From Symbiodinium sp. CCMP2592 (taxonomy: Eukaryota > Sar > Dinophyceae > Suessiales > Symbiodiniaceae), in NCBI GenBank assembly GCA_905221615.1, contig CAJNDT010006024.1, positions 923,017 to 987,016 of the forward strand: a DNA stretch of 64,000 nucleotides. Reading direction: 5' to 3'. A program made the position numbers and the translations under genes. The number at the start of each line of letters is the position of its first letter. Position 1 is the stretch's first letter. Below are positions 1 to 12,295 of the stretch, one piece after another. The notes beneath the pieces are model-generated. The model had not been told where the DNA came from. It did no database searches and saw nothing but the letters and a program-made list of their open reading frames with translations.

Positions 1-2324
1 GTCCTAACTAATTGAAATCACCTCAATTGTGTTGACAGTACGCCTCTACTTCGTCACTTTGGCCTGTGTGCGAAGTTCTGATTGCAAAGGTTTCGACGTT
101 CCGCTGCCTCACGATGACTTTCCGTCGGCTCGCGATACCCAGAAACAGGCGGCGATCGTCCTGACATAGCTGCACTTTCCGGAAGTTGTGAACACCGAAG
201 CCTATCTCATAGCTGGTTCGTCCAGGAACGTGGTTCCACGGCAATTCTGAAAATGGGAAGCAATCCTGCCCTCTGTGCCTCATGACACGGTCCTTGTTGT
301 TTACATACGAGCCCAAGTAGGTGGCAAGGAGAACCTGCTTCTCGGCCTCCAAGGCAGGGTGCGAGATCGATATCTTAATATTTCGAATTAAGATGCAGAT
401 GCTGAGGAAGGCGCGGCCCGGCAAACTACCAGAAATAGAACAGGGACCCTTAATGGGGACCCCTACCCTATAATGGGCTATATAATGGGTATAATATAAT
501 AGCTATATTAAGGGTATAAACTGCTATAGTCCTTTGTCCAACAAATCACCCGCGAACTCATGGTTCGTGACATGACAAGGCTTAAACCATCGACAATCAA
601 CACTCAGCAGCTGCATGCAACAGAGCTCTCATGTCGGGAAATGCAACGACAGCATCGTTGAGAGACCAGGTGATGCCAATAGGACCAAAAAGTCATGACC
701 GAACGAACCTCAATTGCATGGAAAACAAGTCGGAACTAGTTGCCATTTGTGTTTTTCCAGCACTTCTGCCATGCTACCACCAACGAGTGCCGACCGCGAC
801 GACCAAGACCAGGAGAGCACCACAAAACCACTGAGCGAAGAGACCAGCAATAGACGGTTCCCGAAGTTGTTTCCCCGACATACTGTACTGCTGCGATTCA
901 AGGGCTTTCGAGAACCACGAGTGGTCCACGTCGCGTTGTCTATAATCTGTGTCGTGATTCTCCAGGAGTCGGCAGCCGCAACTTCATGACAGCGTCGGGA
1001 GACCATGCGGCACACCATGTACGCTGAATTTCATTTGGATTTGAAGGTAAATAGCTTTGCACCTGTCTCTTTCCAAAGCCATACTCTGATCATCGAAGGC
1101 CGAAGCTTCGGGGCTTACCGAAAAACTTAACTTGGCGCTTAAATGCACAGTGCCTTTTGGGGTTACCTTCTTCCTGAAAGTGTGACGAAGGTTTTTTCCC
1201 GTGGAGGCGGCTCGGATAGCATGATGTGATGATGTTGGTGTGGTGGTGAGGTTGGCCTGAGGTCTGTCAGGTTGTCGTGAAGTTTTCTGGCAGGTTAGCT
1301 CCTCTATAGGCTTGCATGAGGTAAGTTGGCTTTGGGGTTTGCTTTTCCAGCCTCAATCTCATATCTCTTAACGCACCTGGGCAGCGAGGCACATCGTAAT
1401 CTTGCACAACATGAATGGAAACAATGGAAGGATGTAAGGATGGAAGAATGAATGCATGGATGGATGTGTACCTGTAGCCTGAAGCGGAGTACTGTGGGTT
1501 TAGAGCAATGTGGAATTCAAGGCGCAGGGCCTTCGACTTGAGTTCGGGCCGGAGTTGGCTTCCATGAGGATTGCTGGCAATCTCAGATGGTTAGTCGTGT
1601 TCGGGAACTTGATTTTATTCACCTTAAGAAGAGTCTTAAACTACATAATGGTGGGCTTTCCATGTGATTCCTACGTTGAAGAAGCCCTGAAACTCCACGC
1701 ACGCGAGACCCTCAAGCCCCTAAACACAAGAAACAAACTACACCCTAAAACCTACAAATACGGTCGTTAACGAGAGCCGAAGCTTAGATTCAAATCTCCC
1801 GTACGGTGCCCCAGGCCGGAGCTCTCATAAAGGGAAGCCCGGTTGGGCTCAAGGCTTGGGGTTTCAGGGTTTAGGGTTGAGGGTTTAGGGGATGGGGTCC
1901 AGAACTTGGGTTATAAGCTGCACACTGAACCCAAAGAGCAAATGGGCCTCACAGCGCCCTGCCTTCGTCATGCGTTGGACGACGGCGTCCGCCAAAGCAA
2001 CCGGGTGCGATGCCTAGCAGGTCTTTTGGCTCAGGTTGTGTTCGAGTCCGTGCCTCAAAAGCGGATCAGGTCTGGATTTGCCTGCAGCAATCAAGAAATG
2101 TCGAAGTTAGTATATGGCTTTATGGAAGATCTTGGACCCATGCTCACACCCCAGAAAGATGGCAGCAGGCGGTGATGCCGCTTGTAACTACCTGTATTCA
2201 ATGTCCGTCTTCATGCAACCACAACCATGTTTGACAGTGGAACATTCTTTCGACCGTTGGTATGGCAATGATGTATGGCAGTACTGATGAACAGTTGCTG
2301 ACTTGATGAACCTCAACTCCCCAC

Positions 2325-2430
2325 ACCCTAAACACCAAACTGCCTAAACCCTAAACCCTGAACCTTAAACCCTGACTGAACCTTAAACCCTAAACCCCAA
2401 ACCTTAAACCCTAAACCCTGAAGCTTAAAC
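2325..2430 (-). repeat. Degenerate CCCTAAA telomere-like array
   Basis: About a dozen imperfect CCCTAAA/CCTTAAA units in tandem. The unit is the complement of TTTAGGG, the plant and dinoflagellate telomere repeat. It is an interstitial relic, because unrelated sequence flanks it on both sides. Confidence 0.8.
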
Positions 2431-2532
2431 ATTGCGCAGCGGCTTCGGGGACTTTGCGCAGCAATGAATTGCCTGCCCGGCGAAGGGCTTCAGGTCAACT
2501 CTTCCTCTGCAGGCCTGGCGGACTCTGATTAA

Positions 2533-2608
2533 TGTAGGGGCCTTGATATTTAGAATAGGGTTTTGGCCACTATACTATCATTATAATAAGGAGCCCCCCA
2601 AAATAGCA
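2533..2608 (+). repeat. Short inverted-repeat element, family B
   Basis: Roughly 75 bp starting TAGGGGCCTT and containing TAGAATAGGGTTTTGG, then an ATACTAT/ATTATAATAAGG segment and a CCCCC-rich end. The same consensus recurs at 10855, 11660, 18532, 19990 and 33728, and in reverse near 6260 and 54551. Length, terminal complementarity and copy number fit a non-autonomous MITE-like element. Confidence 0.7.
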
Positions 2609-2651
2609 TTTGGTAAATATTTAAGCCCTTGTAGTACTCTTCGTGCTACTT

Positions 2652-2752
2652 GTGGCTTAGGGTTTGGAGTTTAGGGTTTAGTATTTAGGGTTTAGGAACT
2701 AGGGTTTAGGGATTAGGTTTTAGGGTGCAGGGTTTAGGGTTTAGGGTCTCTG
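2652..2752 (+). repeat. Degenerate TTTAGGG telomere-like array
   Basis: A run of imperfect TTTAGGG units opposite in orientation to the CCCTAAA array 220 bp upstream. The family B element lies between the two arrays. Confidence 0.75.
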
Positions 2753-4154
2753 GGTATTTGCAGCGCCGATGGCATCAGAAGTAGCAAACAACTGCGACCT
2801 TTACAACTCTGACAGGTTACAGCGTTGGTAAATGTAAGCAAACATCAAGGTTACTTCATGTACGTAGTATGGGCACACCTGTTCAAGATGTGTGGTATGG
2901 AAAATTCCGCGCCGTCAACAAACATAATAGACTTGCTCGACACTTTCTCTATAGACACCTTCTGCGTTTCGCCCACACGTCCCTACATCGAGGCCGAGAT
3001 GAAAGCAGGCTAAGCACGCCAGTAGGTGACGAATCTCAGCAAGACTGCGCATCAATGATTCGTTTCATCCGCTCGGGAAGGATTCCCCTGTGAAAGCCTA
3101 AACGGAGATCAGCTCGGGGGTTCCATGCCTCTGCCTAGTGGTTCAGTGATCTCTTGGTGTGGGCAGTGGTATCGCGGAAGTGGGCCTCTGGCAAAGCTGC
3201 CTTTTGGAAGTGGGGTTTTGTCATCCGGACCTACTGCTTGCGAGGAGGATTCGCAGGATTTCACAGCGAGATCGGGAGACTTTCAGGCCCGCCCTCCTTC
3301 TCAGGCATTGAGGTCTTGGGGGGCAGAGGCATTGCAGGCCACTCCACATCCAGTACATAGAACTCGGAAGCATCAGTCTTGGGTTTGTAGGCCATCGAGT
3401 GTGTCGGCGTGTCACTGGAAGTCGACGGGACTTGCATGTTAATGAAGCAGTGAGCTGCAAAGCCCTGCAAGCCTCCCTAGCTCGAAAGGCCCTGACGTCT
3501 CGCACCCTGCCAAAGCCAAACCTGAACCCTGCACTCTGAGCCTCTAAGCCCTGAAACTCTTCAACTTGTCAAGCACCATCAGTCCCTATGCCCGGCCGGC
3601 TAGGGCCCTATGAACTAAAGAGGACAAAACCTACAATTGTTTTTTCCGAAGCCCCACAATTCTGTGGCCCCATCGAAATTGGATCTCACCGAGGATCCCC
3701 TGGTTGAGGCCCCTCTGGCCCAAAAGGCCCTAAAACCTAAACCCGTAACCGTCCAAATGGCCCTGGAACTTAAACATACTGAAACCCTAAACCCCCTAAA
3801 GGCCTCTCGCACCAAGTCGTTGATCCTTTCTGTGGTTTCACCCAAGCTCGGGGTCTTCTTCAACTTGCGCCCTGAGCGACAGGTCTTTGCAATCCTGTTG
3901 GGGTTCGCCTTTACGGTTTAATGAAGAATTTCGGGTTTCTGTAGGTTTCAGGCGGGCATAATGCCTCGCGAGATGCTTCAACCCCTCCCCAGCCAGCAAT
4001 GCACCGGCACACTGGAGATCACCCTTGCAAAATGTTTTTACGCGCCATAAGAGGCTTCTTCGAAGAGTCGAGCTTCACTCGTGCATGCGGCCCGTGTCCA
4101 GGCCTGCAGCCTCGCCGGCATCGACGGCAGAGATCACTCCTGCGGGATGCACAT

Positions 4155-4255
4155 GGGTCGCTGTCAAAATTAGGGTCCCTCTTTGGGTACCTTGAATAAT
4201 AGGTGCCGTACTATAATAAGGATCCCAAAAGGGACCCTGATTTTGATAACCACCC
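4155..4255 (+). repeat. MITE-like element, family A, with target-site duplication
   Basis: About 101 bp. The left end reads GGGTCGCTGTCAAAATTAGG and the right end is the near-perfect inverse, finishing TTTTGATAACCACCC. It is flanked on both sides by ACAT (4151-4154 and 4256-4259), a 4-bp target-site duplication. It has no coding capacity and is presumably mobilised by a transposase encoded elsewhere. Related copies sit at 9058, 17091, 26290, 32046 and 59526. Confidence 0.85.
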
Positions 4256-5396
4256 ACATGCTTTGTGGCAGCCTTCCAAGGTCTCAGCTTGTGTTGGGGG
4301 TCCATCAAATAAGGATCTTACTATGTTCTGGTACTATATGACAGGGTACTATGTTATAGGGTACTGTATTAGTATAGGCGGTAGAGGTCAACATGTCAGG
4401 TGGGTTTCGTGATGGAAACCCTGTATTTGTGCACACACCCTTGACAAGGTTGCAGACAAGCAACCCTCGGACGAGGAACTTGGAATCTACGGCCAAGGTT
4501 TGTATGCGCTGGCTATCGGATTGCATGGCACGAAAAATCAGCGTATAGGTCCTGCATTCAGCCAACACACCGGTACATGTCCCTTGCAAACCCTCGTGCA
4601 TGGAGGGGAGCAACGAGGCAGACAAGTCTTCCCCTGCACATGCCGTACAACATGATTCGGTAGAGCTTCATGCACTGATTAACAGTGATGATCCCAGGGC
4701 GATGTAGACTTCTCTCTCAGTCTTTTGGAACAAACTGGCTCCCAGGCGCAACATCAAGCGCGCATCAACTACATCGCATTCGTGCAAATTTGCGGGCCAA
4801 GGTGTGACCTTTTTCTTGAACTGCCGAGACAGTCGCTGGCGCATCTGCTGCCGGCAAGCTCACCACTTCCTAGCCACGGCTCGGGATGAAGCTTCTTTTC
4901 TGCTAGGGTTCGGATTCATACATGCTTCCATGTTTGCCAAACATGCCCCTGCAAGGGAGTCCTTGTATTCACGATGCAAGAAACTTGGAAGACAAACACT
5001 ACTGTGATTTTGCATTTTGCGACACTTCGGGTGTACTGAGCTTGTCACTCGTAATTGATCAGGAGTCTTGAATTACATAGGCAAAAACGATGAAGATCGA
5101 GTTACTGACCATGAGCACCTCTAAGAAGGCAGCTAGCTGCTAGTCTGCTAGTCTGGATCAAGGGCCTCCAACCTGAAACCTCTAAGGAACTCGCCTCTAA
5201 ATTCCACTTACTTCTCGAGCTGCGTCAACTAATCAATGCAGAAGGTCCTGCCTCCTCGCTGTCGCTGGTATGCTGCCGACTGGGGACGGCGAATCGCCTG
5301 TAAAAAAAAGATGGGCTGGAGGTCAAAGCCCACAGGCTGGGGGCTCTATGACCTGAAAACACCACATTGCATGTTACTACTATACTAAATACTCCT

Positions 5397-5580
5397 ACGC
5401 CTACTGCTACTCCTACTCCGCCTACTCCGCCTACTCCGCCTACTACTACTACTACTACTACTACTACTATTACTACTCCTGCTGTTGCTGCTACTGCTAC
5501 TCCTGCTGTTGCTGCTACTGCTACTGCTACTGCTACTGCTACTGCTACTCCTACTCCTACTCCTACTCCTACTCCTACTC

Positions 5581-5619
<39 letters not shown>

Positions 5620-5712
5620 TTACTACTACTATTACTACTACTACTACTACTACTACTACCACTACTACTACTATTACTACTCCTGCTGCTGCTACTACTA
5701 CTGCTACTACTC
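5397..5712 (+). repeat. (TAC/TGC/TCC)n microsatellite tract
   Basis: Nearly pure triplet repeat dominated by TAC with blocks of TGC and TCC. The long poly-Thr, poly-Leu and poly-Val open frames across it are by-products of the repeat and are not called as genes. Confidence 0.95.
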
Positions 5713-6254
5713 CGAGTCCCAGTACCTTCACTGAACTTAAGGATGCCACCAGAACTAGGCCGAAGTGTGGTCCGAATTCCACAGACCTGAGACTCCCGCA
5801 CTCGGGGCTTAGTCCGCCACTGTAAGTGGAAACGGCACAGGTGGGACCAAGCATGCCAGCCCGTCACGAAGACGGAGCGTTTCACCGGTACGGAGCGCGT
5901 TCTGGTCGGGTAAAGAGGCCACTCTGACGGGCCACCCGTCGAGCAGATTCGTCGCCTTCACAGAGATTTGTGCACAACGCATATGAGGAGCATCAGACAG
6001 CCCCGCGTGGATGGAGATGCGGAAAATCCTTCCGCGATCAGGCTTCAACAACCAGCCGTCACAGTACGATGCACTCGAAGCCAAAGCCTTGCACGAGATT
6101 TCACCCACGCGCACTTCCACGGCCAACCTTAGGGCCCAAAACCTTCAAATCCTAAAGTCCCTTAACCGGGACGGCAATCCGAAGTCCGAATGGCATAATG
6201 TACGGAACAGGGCCGTATAATAGTTACCAATATAATAGCTACCATGCAATACTA

Positions 6255-6325
6255 TTTTGGGGGATTCTTACTATAATATAGTATCATGGGCCCCAAAACC
6301 ATACTCTAATTATGAAGGTCCCCTA
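6255..6325 (-). repeat. Family B short repeat, reverse orientation
   Basis: The complement of the family B consensus is visible: TACTATAATATAG, then GGGCCCCAAAACCATACTCT and AATTATGAAGGTCCCCTA. The ends are degenerate and no target-site duplication was found. Confidence 0.55.
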
Positions 6326-7783
6326 TATTAAACCCTTATAGTAACCCATGAAACCCTACTCTAATTGCTGTATTAAGGCCCCCTATATGAGTCGGCCTCA
6401 GGAGCGCGTGGGGAAGATCAAGGATGGCCTTAGTCCGGTTCAGGAAGGGTTTTGGATTTAGGATTTAGGGTTTAGGCTGTGAGGGTGGGGGCTCCTGTTT
6501 TCTGGAGGCATGGCTTCTCTGGAGGTATGGAATCCGAAACATCTCAATGAATTGAGGGTTCAGGGCTTATAAGGTTTGGGCTTTTGGGGTTTATGGCGTA
6601 AGAGTTTACGGGGCTTGGAGGTTTTGGTTTAAGGGTGGCTTCTTCCCATCCTCCCCACCTCGTACAATTTTACGGTCTTCCACTGTACATGCAAGCCCCG
6701 GTGCAGACATGGGCCAGTCGCTCCAGGATTCGCTCGGAATGCGAGAAACGTCATGTTCATGGCACCTAAGGTGTCCTATTGGGCTTGCGGTTTGGGGTCT
6801 CCCTCATCAAACAAAGGTGGCAAGAAAATATTGCCATGTCTATGTAGAATCCTTGCTTCACTTGCTTCAGCCTTTTACTACGACAGCTGGCTGTCGTGTT
6901 GGTGTGCTTGTTGCTGATGCTACGCTGTGATTTGCATCCTAGCTTGTAACCTTCACCACAATGAGCTTTGCTAGCGATGCTGCTCCCTCTACGATTTTGC
7001 CGATGCGGCCACCACTTCACCGACCGTTGCAAAAACATCAGTCATCGGTGCTTCGAGTGTTGGATTGCCTTCTTCTCGCATCACCTTGCTACCCCTCGAC
7101 CCCCTGCAGAAAGGTCTGCTACGAGAAGGTTGGGCAAGTGTGCACGCCTAGCCGGCACGCATTGGTCGCATGCGAACTGCATGCCACGTGAAGTCCATGA
7201 ATGCTGGTGTCTTGGCGTCTCGAAGATGCTGGTTTTACCAAGCTTAGCACTCAAAGAGACCAGAGCTTCTGCATCCTGGGCCTCTGTACTGCGACTCACG
7301 TTCGTGCCATATTCACAGGGCGCATGCCACAGACCTACCCGGAGCAGACGGCTGGCCGCACGATGCAGCGGCAGGCGCGAGCCCGGTAGTAAGGTTCGAG
7401 AATAGTACTAATCGTTATTGCTTCTATAATTTACACTTGTATTTACATAGTTATGACGAGCGTTTTGGCACATTTCAGCAAAGGGGAACAGTAAGTAGAA
7501 GAGAGACATGTGTGTGTGTTTTGGACCGCAGGTATAAGGACAGTCGAAAAGTTTGGTTTTTCCACCTGATTGCAGCCACGAACGTAATTGTCAAGAATGT
7601 GATGCTGGAGGAAAAACTGCTGTATTATGCCAAAACACAGGAGTCGAGTTCGACCTTCAACCCAACCCTGACAAGTTGATTATATTGTTGGCGTTGCCAT
7701 CATTATTGGTGTATCATTATTACTGATGAAACCATTACCAATACTAACAACACGAAATAAACAAACCAACAACAAAAGCATGT

Positions 7784-7997
7784 ACTCCTACTCCTACTGC
7801 TGCTGCTACTACTGCCACTGCCACTGCCACCGCCACTGCCACTGCGACTGCGACTGCGACTGCGACTGCGACTGCGACTGCGACTGCGACTGCGACTGCG
7901 ACTGCTACTGCTACTGCTACTGCTACTGCTACTGCTACTGCTATTGCTACTGCTGCTGCTGCTGCTACTGCTACTACTACTACTACTACTACTACTG

Positions 7998-8054
<57 letters not shown>

Positions 8055-8132
8055 CTGCTGTTGCTGCTACTGCTACTCCTGCTGTTGCTGCTACTGCTAC
8101 TGCTACTGCTACTGCTACTGCTACTGCTACTC

Positions 8133-8196
<64 letters not shown>

Positions 8197-8213
8197 TACT
8201 ACTACAACTACTA
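7784..8213 (+). repeat. (TAC/TGC/GAC)n microsatellite tract
   Basis: About 430 bp of triplet repeat with successive blocks of CACTGC, GACTGC, TACTGC and TAC. Part of it (about 8050-8130) shares a specific mosaic of TGC, TCC and TGT interruptions with the tract at 5397-5712. Poly-Cys/Tyr and poly-Leu frames here are artefacts of the repeat. Confidence 0.95.
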
Positions 8214-9057
8214 CTAGTAAAGAATCATAGCAACAGCCATAATAACATTGACAGTAGCAATCATAAAGTATAGTATAGTAGCAGTAGTAGACAGAGAATA
8301 AGAGTCATAGTATGTCATAGTAACAGTAAAAGTGTTTAAGCGCTATCCCTCATTCGGCAGTAGCCCAGTGGGTTTGCTTTGCAGAGCACGGGCTCCGCGG
8401 AAAGTGCGGCCGCCACGAAAACTGGTGCAAAGTGAGACGCGACCTAGTGACTTCGCCTCACCGGTGATCCGCAACTCCTGTCAGGCATGCCTGGTTTACA
8501 CAGAAACAACACCGGCAACTACCAGCTAAGCTCGACCAAAGAACTTTCTTAAGGCTTGGGGGAACGTCTTGGCCCACTGCTTCGTAACCGCATGCCCTTA
8601 CAGCAGAGTTTTGCTGCAGCAAGAGGCCTTCTGCTCTCCTGTCTGTCGCATGCAGGAAGGGTTTTTTGCGATTTCCAGGACTCTTTGGCCCTGACCCACC
8701 CCCACACAATCAAAACTCACACCGGCCCAGCCAGAGAAGTTTCCGACGAGCTTTCAGGAACCCAGCATAGGAACTCCACTAGAATCTGGACACCCTCCCA
8801 TTACAGTCTGTGAGTCCTCCTAGACCCTAAACCCTAAACACATTCTGCGAGTCCTGAACCTTGACAGGATTTCAAGGCAGTGGGTTTTTCAGCCTCGCAG
8901 GATGCTGGTCTTGAGCCCATATCCGCGTGACTTCTTACCGAAGATGCTTGCATCCCTTTGCTACCGTGGTTACGGCTCGCTAACAACTACTTGCATGCAG
9001 CGCTGGAAGATCACTGTTGCGCGCGTTTTGGTCCTAAGATGTTCTACAGTAAGATGA

Positions 9058-9159
9058 GGGTGGTTGTCAAAATTAGGGGTGCCGTTTTGGGTACCTTAAA
9101 TAATAGGTGCCGTCCTATAATAAGGACCAAAAAAGGGACCCTAATTTTGATAACCACCC
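9058..9159 (+). repeat. MITE-like element, family A, with target-site duplication
   Basis: Starts GGGTGGTTGTCAAAATTAGG and ends TTTTGATAACCACCC. The flanks are ATGA on both sides (9054-9057 and 9160-9163), a 4-bp duplication. The interior closely matches the copy at 4155, including GGGTACCTTRAATAATAGG, so the two share a recent origin. Confidence 0.9.
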
Positions 9160-9373
9160 ATGAGGAGCATCAGACTTCCCAGGGTTGGAAACAACGACTT
9201 GGCTTCACAGTGAAGATCTGCGGAAGCAGGGTAGCAATGGTCAGCCGCTGCGAAAGCTGCAAAGCTGCACTCCTCTGACGCCACAAGTTGGCAGGCACCT
9301 TCATGCAGTCGTCGTGTTCGTATACAAGACATTTACCTGGAATCGCCTGGAACCACTCCACCCCTACTAAATG

Positions 9374-9588
9374 GATCATGGGACTTATAGTAACTAGGGG
9401 TATAATTAGGGCAACTATACTTATAACCCAATCCGCCGAGGCCAGAGGCCCAGGCGTCTTGGTGGTTACCTCAGGTACCCTCCACCTAATCCTTTATCCT
9501 GCAGCCCGAATGATTGGTGACACCCTTGCGTTCGTTTGCCACCCCCTTGCCCGGCTTCCCCTCATTTTACCTGATTTGTCGGCCTCCC

Positions 9589-9650
<62 letters not shown>

Positions 9651-9825
9651 CCTACCCATTCTCCTCGCACTTCGTATCAACAACCGTGTAAAGGTTGGGG
9701 TTTGACAGGCCGCCCTAGCATAAAAAAACATCGACTGCCCCCTCGCCCTGCCGCTACACAGCCGAGGCGGGCGGCGTAGCGTTAAAATAAGGTACTTTTA
9801 ACCTTACTTACTAAGTCCCATGATC
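9374..9825 (+). repeat. Family C inverted-repeat element carrying an insertion
   Basis: The ends are GATCATGGGACTTA and its inverse TAAGTCCCATGATC. The element at 35795-35892 has the same ends but only about 98 bp. This copy is about 450 bp and holds a poly-C run and GC-rich sequence between the arms, so it is either an expanded copy or one interrupted by a later insertion. Confidence 0.75.
9591..9647 (+). repeat. 57-base poly-C homopolymer
   Basis: 57 consecutive C residues as written. Homopolymer length may be affected by sequencing or assembly error. Confidence 0.9.
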
Positions 9826-10410
9826 CTCCAAGTACACCCCTCGCCCTCTACCGCGCCTAGGCTCGCAGGCACTTGCGAGTTGGAGTTTCGAAGAAGCGAG
9901 TGAGGAACCATCCTTGCTGCAGTTGCACGGTGCGCTGAGTGTGCAGTGGTGATGGCCGGAGAGTCCGTATCAGGTCTACCAACAGCTTGAGAAGACTGTA
10001 GCTGTGGCTTAATCGCTAAATTTCCGTTTTGGCATTGCAGTGCCCAGGCAGATTAGCAGTTTGGGTTTCTCCACTCAGACGGCAAGCACACACAAAGGGT
10101 TCAGGTTGGCCTCACATGACAGTGTTTGTCAAAGCAGAGCTCGTGCATCGACAAATCGGGCGTCTCGGATGGGGCTTGGGTTGTCTTGGGTACGGTACAG
10201 AGCCACGGTTTAGGGTTTAGGGCTGTGCCTAGCAGGTGGCGTCTTCACGAAAAGCCAAACTCACAGAGTAGAGATCACAACTAGGCTAGACAAGAAGCAT
10301 GGTCTGCCAATGAATCTGATGGAGATGGTACGTTTCGCTTACAAGAGGGGCCTCAATGATTAGAGTGTAGTAACGGATGCTCTGTACAAAGAATCGCACC
10401 GTAGCAGTCC

Positions 10411-10605
10411 TTACACATCCTTATGAACCCTGTTAAAGACCGAAGCCGCCGTTACATAAGGCTCTTCCGTGACAAAGGCTCCGAAGAACAGAGCCACGAC
10501 GAAACATGTGCCAAGCAGCCACCTGGACTTTGGCGGAAAAGCCCGGCTGACTGATACCCTACGCTCGATTATGGGACCTCTTTTCAGTGTCAGCAAGAGC
10601 TGCAT
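10411..10605 (-). other. Possible membrane-protein exon fragment
   Basis: The open frame encodes a basic stretch followed by a hydrophobic segment (WLLGTCFVVALFFGAFV) and a polar tail, which reads like a membrane anchor. It has no recognised family, no convincing start and no mapped splice sites. Similar weak hydrophobic islands occur on the same strand at 12005, 18013, 18585 and 19541, so it may belong to a multi-exon gene or a decayed one. Confidence 0.2.
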
Positions 10606-10854
10606 TCGTCTGGGGGTCCCACAGGCATCAAGAGCTCTAAGAGAATCTATGGGAAGAAATCTACTTACAGGCTTACAGGTCGAAAACCCTTACGATCAGG
10701 TTCCGACGGCAAAGTTCTCTCTGCACAAGGCCTTACTGCTTCCACGCGAGTCCTGACATTGGAATGCTGATTTGAAACCTTGTAGCCCCATTTATCACAG
10801 CAGGAAGTAGCGCATTTCCAGGATTTTCGCTCCAGGGTCGCAAACCGACTCTAC

Positions 10855-10936
10855 TATATAGGGACGTTAATAATTAGAATAGGGTTTTGGTGTATATTAT
10901 ACTATAGTTATAAAGTTATAATAAGGCCCCTATGTT
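10855..10936 (+). repeat. Short inverted-repeat element, family B
   Basis: Contains TTAATAATTAGAATAGGGTT and the TATACTATAGTTATAA segment, and ends TAAGGCCCCTATGTT, the inverse of its own start. It matches the copies at 2533 and 18532. Confidence 0.7.
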
Positions 10937-11659
10937 AAGCGAAGTCCTCGAACCTTTCAAGCAGCCGAAAGTATGTTGTCAAGGACTTTGGAAGCCCGAC
11001 TACGGCGAGTGTGACAGTCCAAGCTCTCCTCCAATCCCTCATCACCCATAAACCCCATAACCTTACGACGGTTTAGGGTTTAGGGTAAGCCTTACGATTT
11101 AATTAAGCTTGAACAAATTATCCTGTGTTGAGCCGTTCAACCCGAAGGCCATGCACCATGAAGCCACGGGGCCATGGTGTCGCCGCATACATGGGCGTGG
11201 GACCCTTCGGGGGGAAGAAGCGGGCACCTTGGTTGTCGCCATATTTGGTTTAGGCTTTAGAGCTTGGGCACCGGGGCGTGAGATGGTTGTACCGAAATCT
11301 AGCTGCAGAATTTCTAGGTACGAGGAGTCTAATGACTTCGCAAAATGCATGCAATATTCGCAATTCACAATACTGACCAATCGCCGAAGTCTACCGCTGA
11401 CAAAGCTACAAGAAGTACCTGTTGTTGCTCATGCTTCCTCACAGCACTCATCTATGCATGAAGTTATCGCAGGAGAGGCTCTCAAAAATGATGCTGGTTA
11501 ACCTATAGCTTATTGTGATCTGTGTGGCCAGTAGCATGCCAGTACTTCTACCGCCGATACTGCCTGCGACACGAGAAAATGGCTGCACAACATCGTCCGC
11601 TTAGGCGGTCACAACAGCCACCATGGAACCCAAACTAGAGGCCCGGACCTGCCTGGGTA

Positions 11660-11738
11660 ATGTAAGAACCTTAATAAGTAGAATAGAGTCCTGGGGCCCC
11701 GTATACTGGAATTATAACAAGGGACCCCCAAAAGCCCC
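11660..11738 (+). repeat. Short inverted-repeat element, family B
   Basis: Starts AATGTAAGAACCTTAATAAG, continues with TAGAATAGAGT, and ends near GGGACCCCCAAAAG, following the family B pattern. Confidence 0.65.
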
Positions 11739-11747
11739 AGGTTCTAA

Positions 11748-11800
11748 TATAGGGGCCTCAACAATTACCTATACATTATAGGTAACTATTGAGGCCTCTA
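11748..11800. repeat. Near-perfect palindrome
   Basis: TAGGGGCCTCAACAATTACC is followed at once by its inverse, ending ACTATTGAGGCCTCTA. This makes a compact hairpin of about 24 paired bases beside a family B element, possibly a related element reduced to its terminal repeats. Confidence 0.75.
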
Positions 11801-12004
11801 AACCCTAAAAACCCTAACTCTATGTTAGAATCCGGGGCTGGTTTTCATGGTCCTCACAGTCACACTTCTCGGGACCGGGTGCTAATCAACCACGAGAATC
11901 GAAACCAGGATTGGGCGCAGTTCAGGATCATGTGCCAGTGAGGTTGCAGAAGCCCTCACAATCATGATGTCCACTTCGTAATTCTTAGAATGCCAAATAT
12001 CAGT

Positions 12005-12295
12005 TCAACCACGAACTGTTGAGATACTGCGTAAAAGAAGATGCCAAAGCATCTTTCCGCTTGAATTGTAGAGGTCCCTTCTCTTCCCACTTTCTTCTGG
12101 GGCACAAAGACTGGTACCCAGGCCCAGCACCATGAAGTGCACCATGTAGAAGGCCATGGCGATGTCTCCTTTGCGAGGCCAAAACACAAACGCGGCCTGT
12201 GGCTCGTGTGCTTGGTCGCTTTGGCGCCCTGTGTGAGGAACGAAACACACAAAAAGCATTTGCGATTGTGACAAACATAATGCAACCGTCTGCAT
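12005..12295 (-). other. Possible membrane-protein exon fragment
   Basis: The frame includes a basic residue pair followed by a hydrophobic run (MAFYMVHFMVLGLGTSL). Its composition resembles a transmembrane segment. Neither boundary is supported by a clear splice site or start, and no family is recognised. Confidence 0.2.

Larger units (their letters stand above)
1..5380. other. Gene-poor region with no recognisable gene
   Basis: I see no protein with recognisable family features on either strand. The short open frames overlap on both strands and lack conserved-looking composition. The stretch holds telomere-like relics, at least two MITE-like elements (listed separately) and AT-rich segments such as 430-530, where TATAATGGG-like units recur. 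Small exons of a spliced gene cannot be excluded. Confidence 0.6.

Noticed and set aside
2022-2035. Possible spliced-leader relic (TTTTGGCTCAG)
   Set aside because: Only the last ten or so bases resemble the dinoflagellate spliced leader; the 5' part is missing and there is no downstream gene.
5225-5885. Long open frames (up to 209 codons) on both strands
   Set aside because: They run across a trinucleotide repeat and consist of single-residue runs (Val, Thr, Ser, Leu).
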